DNA of 64,000 bases from Oscillospiraceae bacterium (GTDB lineage: Bacteria; Bacillota; Clostridia; Oscillospirales; Oscillospiraceae), in the NCBI GenBank assembly GCA_017540565.1, contig JAFYAU010000007.1, forward strand, positions 1-64,000. The letters are read 5' to 3'. The position numbers and the translations under genes were made by a program. A model generated the notes under the pieces. That model saw only the letters and a program-made list of their open reading frames with translations. It was not told the origin of the DNA and did not search any database. This document shows, one piece after another, positions 1-8,556 of the stretch (position 1 is its first letter; every line of letters begins with the position of its first letter).

Positions 1-37
1 CATGGGGCTAGGTTCTTTCAAATATCTGCTTAGCCAT
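1..37 (-). pseudogene. tuf: Start of elongation factor Tu gene with in-frame amber codon (partial)
   Basis: Reading minus from 37, the codons give M-A-K-Q-I-F-E-R-T, then TAG (10-8), then Pro-His and a G-starting codon. EF-Tu proteins normally begin M(A/S)KxKFERTKPHVN, so the stop stands exactly where the conserved Lys codon (AAG) should be, and the reading frame continues correctly after it. The position directly after fusA is where the str operon normally places tuf. A GGGAGG ribosome-binding site lies about 9 bases upstream. Only 37 bases are visible, so the rest of the gene cannot be judged. It may be an inactivated second tuf copy, a sequence error, or a recoded codon. Confidence 0.55.
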
Positions 38-81
38 GAAGTAAATCCTCCCTTTAAATAAATCGATAGCAGACTTTGTTT

Positions 82-110
82 ATTGTACAGTATTCTTTCG
101 CGTTTTACAA
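82..110 (-). promoter_or_regulatory. Promoter for the tuf-like gene
   Basis: On the minus strand a -35 TTGTAA (110-105) and a -10 TACAAT (87-82) are separated by exactly 17 bases. The promoter sits in the gap between the fusA stop and the tuf-like start, so this gene has its own promoter besides readthrough from the str operon. Confidence 0.55.
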
Positions 111-130
111 GATGTTTGACGAAATTCAGG

Positions 131-2200
131 TCAGGCTTTCTTGATGATCTCGGCCTGAATGCTCTTGGGGATCTCAGCAAAATGGCTGGGCTCCATGGAG
201 TAGTTGCCGCGTCCCTGTGTCTTGCTGCGCAGGTCGGTAGCATAACCGAACATGTTGGACAGCGGGATAAAGGAATTGACCGTCGCCGCGCCATTTTTGG
301 TCTCCATGCCGGTGATCTGACCGCGCCGGGAGTTCACATCTCCCATAACGTCGCCCATATAATCCTCCGGCACCACAATAGTGACCTTCATGATAGGCTC
401 CAGCAGGGTTGGTCCCGCCTTCTCCATTGCCTCCTTGAACGCCATGCTGCCGGCGATCTTAAAGGCCATCTCGGAGGAGTCGACCTCATGATACGAACCG
501 TCGAACAGCGTGACTTTTACGTCGACCACTTCGTAGCCAGCGACAACACCGGACTGCATGGCGCCGCGGATACCCTCGTCAACAGCGGGGATGTATTCCT
601 TCGGAATGGCGCCGCCCACGATGTTATTGATGAACTCGTATCCCTTGCCAGGTTCATTGGGTTCGATGGTGATCTTAACGTGACCGTACTGTCCTTTACC
701 GCCGGACTGGCGGGCATACTTGTGATCCACCGTGGCAGACTTCGTGATGGTCTCTTTGTAGGAAACCTGAGGCTTTCCGATGTTCGCCTCCACCTTGAAC
801 TCGCGGAGCATACGGTCCACGATGATTTCCAGATGGAGTTCGCCCATGCCGGCGATGATGGTCTGGCCAGTCTCCTCGTCCGTGTAAGCACGGAATGTAG
901 GATCCTCTTCAGCCAGTTTTGCCAGCGCGATGCTCATCTTCTCCTGGCCAGCTTTAGTCTTGGGCTCGATAGCCACACGGATAACGGGCTCGGGGAATTC
1001 CATGGATTCCAGGACGACCAGATGATCCTGATCGCACAGAGTATCACCAGTGGTGGTGTTCTTCAGGCCGACCGCAGCAGCGATATCTCCGGAATAGACC
1101 TTGTCGATATCTTCTCTGTGATTGGCATGCATCTGAAGGATGCGACCCAGGCGTTCTCTCTGTTTCTTGTTGGCGTTCATGACTGTGGTACCCGCTTCTG
1201 CCGTTCCGGAATATACCCGGAAGAAAGACAGCCGTCCAACATAGGGGTCGGTCATGATCTTGAAAGCCAGAGCGGAGAAAGGAGCGTTATCATCAGCGGG
1301 ACGCTCAACTTCCTCATCCGTATCCGGGTCCACGCCCTTGATGGCGGGGATGTCCAGAGGAGAGGGCATGTAGTCTACAATGGCGTCCAAAAGCTTCTGA
1401 ACACCCTTGTTGCGGTAGGAAGTACCGCAGGTGACGGGCACCATCTCATTGGCGATGGTTGCCCTGCGGATGGCGGCACGTATTTTTTCGGTGGGGATTT
1501 CCTCGCCGTCAAAATACATCTCCATGATCTCGTCGTCAAAATCCGCACAAGCTTCGATGAGTTTAACGCGGTAAGACTCTGCCAGTTCCTTCATGTCCGC
1601 GGGGATTTCTTCCACGCGCATGTCCTTCCCGAGGTCGTCATAGTAGACATCGGCGTTCATCTCGACCAGGTCGATGATGCCTTTGAAGGTATCCTCGCTG
1701 CCGATGGGCAGCTGAATGGGAACTGCATTTGCCTTGAGACGGTCATGAACCATGTCGATAACGTTATAGAAATCGGCGCCCATGATGTCCATCTTGTTGA
1801 CGTAGATCATGCGGGGTACGCTGTACTTATCCGCCTGACGCCATACGGTCTCAGACTGAGGTTCAACGCCGCCTTTCGCGCAGAGAACGGTCACGGAACC
1901 GTCCAGCACGCGCAGGGAACGCTCGACCTCAACGGTGAAGTCAACGTGACCCGGGGTATCAATAATATTGATACGGGTGTCTTTCCAAAAACAGGTCGTC
2001 GCAGCGGAGGTGATGGTGATACCTCTCTCCTGCTCCTGTTCCATCCAGTCCATGGTGGCTGCACCCTCATGGGTCTCACCAATCTTGTAAACACGGCCGG
2101 TGTAGAACAGGATTCTTTCCGTTGTCGTAGTTTTTCCCGCGTCAATATGCGCCATGATACCGATATTTCTTGTTCTTTCAAGCGAATATTGTCTGGGCAT
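131..2200 (-). CDS. fusA: Elongation factor G
   Basis: Translocase GTPase that moves tRNAs and mRNA through the ribosome after peptide bond formation and helps recycle ribosomes with RRF. The 689-aa product has full family length. G1 (AHIDAGKT), the switch II element DTPGH and the G4 motif NKMD are all present near the N-terminus, and the remaining domains II-V are colinear with EF-G. The ATG is preceded by AAGGAG. It is the third gene of the str operon, 39 bases after rpsG, and ends with TGA. Identity is secure from sequence and position. Confidence 0.98.
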   Translation of the reverse strand: MPRQYSLERTRNIGIMAHIDAGKTTTTERILFYTGRVYKIGETHEGAATMDWMEQEQERGITITSAATTCFWKDTRINIIDTPGHVDFTVEVERSLRVLDGSVTVLCAKGGVEPQSETVWRQADKYSVPRMIYVNKMDIMGADFYNVIDMVHDRLKANAVPIQLPIGSEDTFKGIIDLVEMNADVYYDDLGKDMRVEEIPADMKELAESYRVKLIEACADFDDEIMEMYFDGEEIPTEKIRAAIRRATIANEMVPVTCGTSYRNKGVQKLLDAIVDYMPSPLDIPAIKGVDPDTDEEVERPADDNAPFSALAFKIMTDPYVGRLSFFRVYSGTAEAGTTVMNANKKQRERLGRILQMHANHREDIDKVYSGDIAAAVGLKNTTTGDTLCDQDHLVVLESMEFPEPVIRVAIEPKTKAGQEKMSIALAKLAEEDPTFRAYTDEETGQTIIAGMGELHLEIIVDRMLREFKVEANIGKPQVSYKETITKSATVDHKYARQSGGKGQYGHVKITIEPNEPGKGYEFINNIVGGAIPKEYIPAVDEGIRGAMQSGVVAGYEVVDVKVTLFDGSYHEVDSSEMAFKIAGSMAFKEAMEKAGPTLLEPIMKVTIVVPEDYMGDVMGDVNSRRGQITGMETKNGAATVNSFIPLSNMFGYATDLRSKTQGRGNYSMEPSHFAEIPKSIQAEIIKKA

Positions 2201-2239
2201 AGATCGTTCTCCTTATCTTTCTTTGCAGAAGGCTGAGGA

Positions 2240-2710
2240 TCACCAGCGGAAATGCGCGAACGCCTTGTTGGATTCGGCCATCTTGTGCGTATCCTCGCGC
2301 TTTTTCACAGCGGCGCCGAGGTTGTTGGCCGCGTCCATGATCTCGCCGGCAAGGCGCTCTTTCATGGTCTTCTCGCTGCGGGCCCTGGAATAGTTGGTCA
2401 GCCAGCGCAGACCCAGTGTCTGCCGTCTGTCAGGACGTACTTCGATAGGCACCTGATAGGTGGCGCCGCCCACACGGCGGGCCTTGACCTCCAGGGCAGG
2501 CATGATGTTTTCCATAGCGGTGGTGAATACTTCCAGAGGATCCTTGTCGGTCTTTTCCTTGATGATGTCAAAAGCGCCGTAAACGATCTTCTGGGCAACA
2601 CCCTTTTTGCCGTCCAGCATGATGCTGTTGGTGAGTTTCGTCACCAGAACAGACTGGTATACCGGATCCGGCAGAATTTCTCTTTTGGGAACGTTACCTC
2701 TTCTGGGCAC
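2240..2710 (-). CDS. rpsG: 30S ribosomal protein S7
   Basis: Primary binder of the 3' major domain of 16S rRNA, which nucleates assembly of the small-subunit head. I place the start at a GTG (2710-2708) that follows a strong GAAGGAGGG site. This gives 156 aa beginning (M)[10 protein letters not shown], the usual S7 start and length; a longer open frame upstream would add an atypical tail. It lies between rpsL and fusA in the str operon. A gap of about 209 bases separates it from rpsL, where S7 autoregulatory structures are known in other bacteria; I did not resolve a specific fold there. Confidence 0.96.
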   Translation of the reverse strand: MPRRGNVPKREILPDPVYQSVLVTKLTNSIMLDGKKGVAQKIVYGAFDIIKEKTDKDPLEVFTTAMENIMPALEVKARRVGGATYQVPIEVRPDRRQTLGLRWLTNYSRARSEKTMKERLAGEIMDAANNLGAAVKKREDTHKMAESNKAFAHFRW

Positions 2711-2919
2711 AATTCTTCCCTCCTTCACATATAATGAGATCATTGGTACTCCGGGACAGCCTGCCGAAAACCCATCCGCCCGATCTCGGCGGGGGCTTTT
2801 TCCACGACAGAGCCATGCCTCCCGTTGGGTGCCTTGCGGAGGAACGACTGTTATATCGTAACCTTACGGCAAGGCAGATGCCTTACGCGATAAGCGTTTT
2901 GGCGATTGTGACCCGCTGC

Positions 2920-3345
2920 TTATTTCTTCTTGGCAGCTTTGGGCTTCTTGGCACCGTATTTGGAACGGGCCTGCATACGATTGGCAACGCCCTGAGCATC
3001 CAGAGTGCCGCGGATGATGTGATAACGGACACCAGGAAGGTCCTTCACACGGCCGCCGCGGATCATAACGACAGAGTGCTCCTGCAGGTTATGACCGATA
3101 CCGGGAATGTAGGCAGTTACCTCGTAGCCATTGGTCAGACGCACACGAGCGATCTTACGCAGAGCGGAGTTAGGCTTCTTAGGAGTGGAAGTTCTGACCG
3201 CCGTGCATACGCCGCGCTTCTGGGGAGAAGACAGGTTCGTCTCTCTGTTCTTCAGGGTGTTCAGGCCCTTCTGCATAGCAGGGGACGTGGACTTGTAGGT
3301 CTGGACTTCTCTTCCCTTTCTGACGAGCTGGTTAAAAGTAGGCAT
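2920..3345 (-). CDS. rpsL: 30S ribosomal protein S12
   Basis: Decoding-site protein of the 30S subunit and first gene of the str operon. The 141-aa product starts [12 protein letters not shown] after an AGGAGG site. It contains the streptomycin-determinant segments [11 protein letters not shown] and [11 protein letters not shown], both with wild-type-looking residues, and ends in a lysine-rich tail. An in-frame extension upstream of this ATG has no resemblance to S12 and overlaps the promoter, so it was excluded. Confidence 0.97.
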   Translation of the reverse strand: MPTFNQLVRKGREVQTYKSTSPAMQKGLNTLKNRETNLSSPQKRGVCTAVRTSTPKKPNSALRKIARVRLTNGYEVTAYIPGIGHNLQEHSVVMIRGGRVKDLPGVRYHIIRGTLDAQGVANRMQARSKYGAKKPKAAKKK

Positions 3346-3378
3346 TGTTTTCCTCCTTTCCTGAAAGATGGTGGTTTT

Positions 3379-3416
3379 CCGCTGTAAAATGGGCATACTG
3401 CGCCCATAGTCAGCGG
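3379..3416 (-). promoter_or_regulatory. Two-tier hairpin in the str operon leader
   Basis: In the 5' leader of rpsL, CCGCTG (3416-3411) pairs with CAGCGG (3384-3379), and within it ATGGGC (3407-3402) pairs with GCCCAT (3394-3389). The paired blocks are perfect. The structure lies between the promoter and the rpsL ribosome-binding site and could be a regulatory or stabilising leader; no function is shown. Confidence 0.4.
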
Positions 3417-3421
3417 ATAGT

Positions 3422-3450
3422 ACTTTAACAGAAAAACGAGCCGCCGTCAA
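3422..3450 (-). promoter_or_regulatory. str operon promoter
   Basis: Minus-strand -35 TTGACG (3450-3445) and -10 TAAAGT (3427-3422) with a 17-base spacer, about 77 bases upstream of rpsL. The -35 box lies in the arm of a hairpin (about 3440-3471) with T-runs on both sides. A terminator for upstream transcription and this promoter therefore share sequence. Confidence 0.7.
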
Positions 3451-3550
3451 TGTTTTTTTGACGTCGCGGCCCGTTTTTTTACGGTCTCTTCTGTTTTTTC
3501 TCTGTGTGATATCCATCGACGGTTGTTTAAGCTGGTTCTCCCGGCAGGTG

Positions 3551-3587
3551 AAGCACCGGGCACAGGAAATCTGTGCCCGGCATGCTT
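3551..3587 (-). terminator. Hairpin downstream of RNase P RNA
   Basis: A 10-bp stem CCGGGCACAG/CTGTGCCCGG with a 5-base loop, extended by AAGCA/TGCTT, lies just after the 3' end of the RNase P RNA. It has no long T-run directly after it. It may act as a processing or termination hairpin, with the T-rich structure near 3440-3471 as the true stop. Confidence 0.45.
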
Positions 3588-3598
3588 ATGTTGCATAT

Positions 3599-3953
3599 GC
3601 GAGTCGGTCTGTAAGCCGGGTCCTGTCTTGAACAGCCATCTATCTAGGCGCACCGTTGCCGGTACGCTCCAGCCACCTCCTGAGAACGGCCGGGCCGACC
3701 TTGCGATTGAACGCAGTTCTCCCACGGTGTTGCTCCGGATAGAGTTTACAGCGGCGGACGCTTTCACGCCGTCGGGCGGGCTCTTACCTCCGCCTTTCCA
3801 CCCTTACCGGCACAATGCCGGCGGTATATCTCTGTTGCACTTTTCCTGAAGTCGCCTTCGGCGGGCGTTACCCGTTATCCTTGCCCTGCGGAGCCCGGAC
3901 TTTCCTCACGCACAGCCTTTCGGCTTGTGCCCGCGGCTGTCCGGCCGACTCGC
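3599..3953 (-). ncRNA. rnpB: RNase P RNA
   Basis: Catalytic RNA that removes 5' leaders from tRNA precursors. Recognisable conserved blocks are the 5' GAGGAAAGTCCGGGCTCC element, GGTAACGCCCGCC, and the 3' block GACAGGACCCGGCTTACAGA. The ends pair as stem P1 (GCGAGTCGG with CCGACTCGC), which fixes the boundaries to within a few bases. A near-consensus promoter ends about six bases upstream of the mature 5' end. Confidence 0.95.
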
Positions 3954-3959
3954 CTCGCT

Positions 3960-3988
3960 ATTGTACGGCATACGCTCCGGGTTGTCAA
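3960..3988 (-). promoter_or_regulatory. rnpB promoter
   Basis: Minus-strand TTGACA (3988-3983), 17-base spacer, TACAAT (3965-3960): close to perfect. Transcription would start at about 3953, matching the P1 stem of RNase P RNA. It lies immediately after the stop codon of the glycyl radical enzyme gene. Confidence 0.85.
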
Positions 3989-3995
3989 ACGCAGG

Positions 3996-6479
3996 TCACA
4001 GCGTATGCTCTGTGCGGGTGATAAAGTCGTCCTGGACTGCCTTTGGCAGTTCCACAAATACAGCGGAAAAGCCGGCGATACGCACGATCAGGTCCTTGTA
4101 CTCGCTGGGCCTGCTCTGCGCATCATGCAGTTCGTCCACAGATACTACGTTGAACTGCACCTGCATGCCGCCCAGTTCGAAGTAGGTCTCGATCAGGTTC
4201 CTCACCTGCTCGGCACCGCGCTCGTTGGAGATGACGGTTTTGGAGAACTTGATGTTCAGCTGGTCGCCGTTGCCGATGTCAATGTGAGGCAGTTTGGCCG
4301 CACTCTTCAGATACGCCGTAGGCCCGTTGATATCCATTCCCTGCTTGGGCGAGATGGCCTCCGCAAGCGGCTGATGGCTTTTGCGGCCGTCTGGTGTCGC
4401 CGCTGTCTGCGCGCCAAACATCACGTTGGTCGTCATTGTGAAGGTGCCGGGGCGCCAGGAACCGCGGGGGCCGGTAGCATTGTTGATAAAACCGCAGAAC
4501 TGATCCATGGCCCAGACTGCATAGCGATCCACATAATCGTCATCATTGCCGTAGTGGGGGCACTGGTTGTCCACGATACGATGCAGTTCCTCATAGCCCT
4601 CCCAGTTGGCCATCAGCGCATCATACAGTTCTCTGGTCGAGCAGATCTTCTTGTCAAAGCACAGATACTCGATAGCTGCGAGACTGTCGGCCACGTTGCC
4701 GATGCCACAGCAGGTCACACCGGTAGAGTTGTACTTTGCTCCGCCGAAGGTGACATCCTTGCCGGACTCCATGCATCCGTCCGTAGTTGCGGAAGCGACG
4801 GGACACGGGTAGGTATAGCGGTACACATACTCAGCTATGTTGCAGCACGTCACATGCCAGCCGAGATAGAACTTCAGTTGCTCCACGAGTGCCTTCTTGA
4901 AGTCCTCAATGCTTTCCATCTCATACAGGTATCCGGTAGCAGGACCCCCATGGAAACCGTTGAGGGGGTTGATACCGTTATTGATCGCCAGAACGACCGC
5001 CGCAGCATAGTTCCAGAAGCTCTCGGTACCTGTGGTGCCGCAGCATGGCCACTCGTTGCCGGTCCCTGCAGGTTCTACGCAGCCGATGAGACAGTAGTCG
5101 TTGGCATCCTCCGGGTCGTATCCCTTCTTCAGCAGCGCTGGAATGATCACGTCGTCATTCTCGAACGTGGGCATGCCGCCTGCGCGGGAGGAAGCCTCAA
5201 TAGCGATCTTCCAGATGCGGTCCGGCAGTTTCTTGTGGACCCTGACAGACAGGGATGGACTGTACATATACAGGCGGGCGTAGCACTGGAGCAGGGTGAA
5301 TGTCAGTTCGTTGCAGGCGTCCGTTCCGTCCTTTTTGATGCCGCCGACAGAGAAATGCTGTCCCGTCTCAATGGTGTTCGCATGATGCTCGTAGGTCACG
5401 GAGCCGTCGGGGTGCGTAACCGGGGTTGGGTCGGTGAAAGGAGATTCACAGCGGGTATACTCACCGGTCTTGATAACGAAGCTGTCGGCGATCTCCTGCG
5501 CGAAGTCGATGGTGATCTTTCCGGACGCCAGTTCGTCCTCCAGGAAATGGCCGGCATACTGATCGATGCGGCCGAAGGTTACGCCGTGGTTCTGGCCGTC
5601 GATACACAGGCAGAGCATATACAGGTTTATGGCCTGCATGGCCTCCCAGTAAGTGCGGCAGGGATTCTCCATGATCCAGTTCAGGGAGTCCGCCATCTGC
5701 AGCAGTTCCGCCTTCCGTTCGGGCGTGAAGCGGTCCTCCTTCGCCAGTTCGGCGCACTTTGCGCCGTAGCGCTTGGCAAGTGTCATCATACCCTCGCACA
5801 CGATGGTCACGGATTTGTAGAAGATATACTTCTCACCGTCCTCACCGTAGCAGTTTCCTTCTAGAGCGGCCATTTTCGCAAGTGCCTCTTCCCGGATGGA
5901 TTTCAGTCCGCGGTGGACGACCTTGTCGTAGTTGGCGCAGAAATGGCCCTGGGGACGGTAACCGACCTTATGGCCTCGTCCGAACACCAGTGCTCCGGAA
6001 TTGTAGAGGTCCCACATGCAGTCGGGCATCGCAGCAGTCGCACGGTCGGCCAGGGATTTGTTTTTCCAGTAATCTGCCACAGACCGGAAATACTCCCTGT
6101 CTTCATCCAGCATGAACTGGCGGCAGCCCTGCGTCTGCCACGCCAGGCGAAAACGCTCGTCATCCCCGCAAACGTAATCAAACAAGGTGCCTTCATACCA
6201 GTCGACGTATGGGGAAACGGCCCGGTAAAACCGCCCCTGGTTGCCTACGATCAACTCATCATCTTCCACGAGCACCGTCATCTGCTCACACAGATCGCGG
6301 AAGAATTTTGCTCTCTTGAGCAGCGGATAATCCGCCTCATTCCGCTGATAGGACTCCGTAAGGATCCGGGTACGCTCGCTGCAGCAGTACATGGAATGAT
6401 ATTCCGCATCCTTGAAGTGCTTCCTCACCCGCGCAATCCTGTCGGATATCGGGCGGACGATATCTTTTGTGTCGACCAT
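3996..6479 (-). CDS. Glycyl radical enzyme of unknown substrate (PFL-like family)
   Basis: An 827-aa member of the pyruvate formate-lyase/diol dehydratase superfamily, oxygen-sensitive enzymes that use a backbone glycyl radical to make a Cys thiyl radical. Seen directly: the active-site loop with Cys467-Val-Glu469 (GCVEP), as in eliminases and dehydratases rather than the Cys-Cys of true PFL, and the C-terminal glycyl loop RIAGFSA with Gly803. A GRIDQY segment also fits the family. The start follows AAGGAGG. The radical-SAM activating enzyme that normally accompanies such genes is not found anywhere in this window. The upstream neighbour, 39 bases away, is an ene-reductase-like flavoprotein. 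Dehydratase, decarboxylase or C-N/C-S lyase activity are all possible. Confidence 0.9.
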   Translation of the reverse strand: MVDTKDIVRPISDRIARVRKHFKDAEYHSMYCCSERTRILTESYQRNEADYPLLKRAKFFRDLCEQMTVLVEDDELIVGNQGRFYRAVSPYVDWYEGTLFDYVCGDDERFRLAWQTQGCRQFMLDEDREYFRSVADYWKNKSLADRATAAMPDCMWDLYNSGALVFGRGHKVGYRPQGHFCANYDKVVHRGLKSIREEALAKMAALEGNCYGEDGEKYIFYKSVTIVCEGMMTLAKRYGAKCAELAKEDRFTPERKAELLQMADSLNWIMENPCRTYWEAMQAINLYMLCLCIDGQNHGVTFGRIDQYAGHFLEDELASGKITIDFAQEIADSFVIKTGEYTRCESPFTDPTPVTHPDGSVTYEHHANTIETGQHFSVGGIKKDGTDACNELTFTLLQCYARLYMYSPSLSVRVHKKLPDRIWKIAIEASSRAGGMPTFENDDVIIPALLKKGYDPEDANDYCLIGCVEPAGTGNEWPCCGTTGTESFWNYAAAVVLAINNGINPLNGFHGGPATGYLYEMESIEDFKKALVEQLKFYLGWHVTCCNIAEYVYRYTYPCPVASATTDGCMESGKDVTFGGAKYNSTGVTCCGIGNVADSLAAIEYLCFDKKICSTRELYDALMANWEGYEELHRIVDNQCPHYGNDDDYVDRYAVWAMDQFCGFINNATGPRGSWRPGTFTMTTNVMFGAQTAATPDGRKSHQPLAEAISPKQGMDINGPTAYLKSAAKLPHIDIGNGDQLNIKFSKTVISNERGAEQVRNLIETYFELGGMQVQFNVVSVDELHDAQSRPSEYKDLIVRIAGFSAVFVELPKAVQDDFITRTEHTL

Positions 6480-6518
6480 GTGGTTTCCTCCTTAAATCTC
6501 TACTAATTGTTGTATCTT

Positions 6519-8519
6519 TCAGAATCTTCCGATATCCCTGGCGATCTGGTAGGCCTGCTGTGTCGCCTGTAGGATATTTCTGGGTGTCACACAGTCACCG
6601 ATGGCATACCACTCAGGGGCAGCCGCACGAAGTGCCAGAGCCTGTTCAGAGAGGGGGCGCTGACCTGCAGCGTAGATTACGGTATCCGCCTTGAGAAGGA
6701 CCTTCTGGCCCTCCCGCTCAGCCTCCAGCCCCGTATCCGTGACAGCAAGGGCTCTGGTAGACGTGAGGACCTGCATATTAGGAAGCGTCTTTAGATGTTC
6801 CGAAATGGCTACGCCGTGCACCAGCGGCTCTCCGGCCGCCAGGCCGGCCTGTCCCATCCGTTCGCTGGTTTCGCCGCCCGGAGGACTGGCAATGGTGCGT
6901 GGCATCATCTCCGCCACAGTCACCTGCCGCCCGGTCTCCGCCAGAGCGATCCCGAGTTCCAGTCCGACAAGGCCTCCGCCGAGAATCACACAGTGCTCGC
7001 CGGCTTTATTGAAATCGTAATAGATCTCCTCCGCACCGCGCACGTTGGCATTGTCTATACCGGGGATCGGAGGCCGTACAGGCCGGGAGCCCAGAGCCGC
7101 CACGATGACATCCGGCTTCAGCTTCCCGGCGAATTCCGGCGTCACCTCCGTATTGAGGCAGACCTGGATCTCTTCCCGGGATATCCGCAGTGCCTGGCGG
7201 TCAAGGTAGTCCTCCAGTTTTTTCTTGAAGGAGATATTCTTCTCACACCGCAGCACGCCTCCAAGCTGGCCGCTCTTTTCGCACAGGATGACCTGATGTC
7301 CCCTTTTTGCCAGCGTCAGCGCTGCCTGCATACCGGCAACACCGCCTCCTGCCACAAGGACTTTCTTCCGTTTACGGGGAGGCGTGTCGTAGAGGACCTC
7401 CATCTCGTTCCCGATAACGGGATTGGTCGCACAGTAGAACACTCCCCCGAGCGTGCTGTTGGAAAAGCATGTAAAACAGCGCATGCACCGGTTGATCTCA
7501 TCTTCACGTCCGGTCATCAGCTTGAGCGGCAGATCCGGGTCAGCCAGGGACTGACGTCCCAGCGCGACAACGTCCGCCTGTCCGGAGGCGATGATCTCCT
7601 CCATCTGCTCCGGCTCGGTCAGTGCTCCGACCGTGGCTACAGGAGTGGATACATGCTTTTTGATCTCTGCCGCGAAAGGCACGTTACAGCCATCCTCGAG
7701 GAACATGGTCGGATGCGTCCGCATACTGGCCGCATCGATCTCATGATGACCGGCGGACACATGGATCAGGTTGCATTGACCGTCCAGCGCCATAGCGATT
7801 CGCACGCCCTCCTCCAGGCCGTAGCCGTCGGGAAGCCATTCGTGGCCGCTGATACGAACCTCTATGGGGAAACCCGGTCCGACAGCACGTCTTACCGCCT
7901 CAATCACGGCCAGCGGGAACCGCATCCGGTTCTCGAAGCTCCCGCCCCATCGATCCTTTCTTGTATTATCCCTGGGAGAGATGAACTGGGCAGGCCCCCA
8001 ACCGTGGCCGGCATGGATGGTGATCATCCCGAAGCCGCACTGTCTGGCATAAGAAGCGGCCGCTGCATATTTCCCGATGAGCTGCTCGATGCGCTCCTCT
8101 GTCATTGCACGGATCTCCACGCCGTCAGGGCGCACCCCGTCCGTCATTCCCCAAACATAGCCTTCCGGATAGACCCACGCGGAATTCACACCGGCGTGGT
8201 TGAGTTCCACCGCCGCAACTGCACCGTGCCGGGTGATGGCATTCGCTGTCCGGAACATTCCGGCCTTGCCGAAATTTCCGTCGCCGTCGAGCTGCCAGGG
8301 ATGGCTGTGTCCCTCTTTTTCCACCATGAAGTCTCCGACGCATACAGAGGCAAAGCCTCCCATGGCCTTGACCTCATAAAACGCTCTGGCTTCGGAGGTC
8401 AGCTGAAGATTTGCCGTCAGGTCCGGGTGGTCCTGAGGCGACGCGAAGATCCTGTGCCGGAAGGTCGTCCTTCCCAGCCGGATCGGTTCGAACAGATGAG
8501 GGTATTTCTCGATTCCCAT
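6519..8519 (-). CDS. NADH:flavin oxidoreductase (2,4-dienoyl-CoA reductase-like, Fe-S flavoprotein)
   Basis: A 666-aa enzyme with the architecture of 2,4-dienoyl-CoA reductase, trimethylamine dehydrogenase and bile-acid BaiCD/BaiH proteins. It has an N-terminal FMN TIM barrel of the Old Yellow Enzyme type (residues 1 to about 330, with IHAGHGWGPAQFISP as the HxxH-like active-site strand). A [4Fe-4S] cysteine cluster follows (Cys345, 348, 351, 363), then FAD and NAD(P)H Rossmann domains (VAGGGVAGMQAAL and ILGGGLVGLELG). It would reduce an activated C=C bond or demethylate an N-methyl compound. It sits between an HD hydrolase and the glycyl radical enzyme on the same strand, so it may reduce that enzyme's unsaturated product. 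The substrate is unknown. Confidence 0.88.
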   Translation of the reverse strand: MGIEKYPHLFEPIRLGRTTFRHRIFASPQDHPDLTANLQLTSEARAFYEVKAMGGFASVCVGDFMVEKEGHSHPWQLDGDGNFGKAGMFRTANAITRHGAVAAVELNHAGVNSAWVYPEGYVWGMTDGVRPDGVEIRAMTEERIEQLIGKYAAAASYARQCGFGMITIHAGHGWGPAQFISPRDNTRKDRWGGSFENRMRFPLAVIEAVRRAVGPGFPIEVRISGHEWLPDGYGLEEGVRIAMALDGQCNLIHVSAGHHEIDAASMRTHPTMFLEDGCNVPFAAEIKKHVSTPVATVGALTEPEQMEEIIASGQADVVALGRQSLADPDLPLKLMTGREDEINRCMRCFTCFSNSTLGGVFYCATNPVIGNEMEVLYDTPPRKRKKVLVAGGGVAGMQAALTLAKRGHQVILCEKSGQLGGVLRCEKNISFKKKLEDYLDRQALRISREEIQVCLNTEVTPEFAGKLKPDVIVAALGSRPVRPPIPGIDNANVRGAEEIYYDFNKAGEHCVILGGGLVGLELGIALAETGRQVTVAEMMPRTIASPPGGETSERMGQAGLAAGEPLVHGVAISEHLKTLPNMQVLTSTRALAVTDTGLEAEREGQKVLLKADTVIYAAGQRPLSEQALALRAAAPEWYAIGDCVTPRNILQATQQAYQIARDIGRF

Positions 8520-8556
8520 GACTCTCTCCTCTCCCGTGTTTATCTTTTATAGTATA

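Noticed and set aside
1..37. Genome-wide reassignment of TAG to an amino acid
   Set aside because: rqcH and mrnC both end naturally at TAG with full family length, so TAG acts as a stop in this genome. Site-specific readthrough remains open and is reported.
83..2236. Long plus-strand frame opposite fusA
   Set aside because: It is antisense to an unmistakable EF-G gene over its whole length; high GC and codon bias produce such mirror frames. It has no family signal.
2711..2743. Upstream start for rpsG giving an 11-residue extension
   Set aside because: The GTG at 2710 has the strong ribosome-binding site and gives the exact S7 start and length.
3927..5864. Long plus-strand frame opposite the glycyl radical enzyme
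   Set aside because: It also runs through the RNase P RNA promoter and has no ribosome-binding site or homology; it is a shadow of the real gene.
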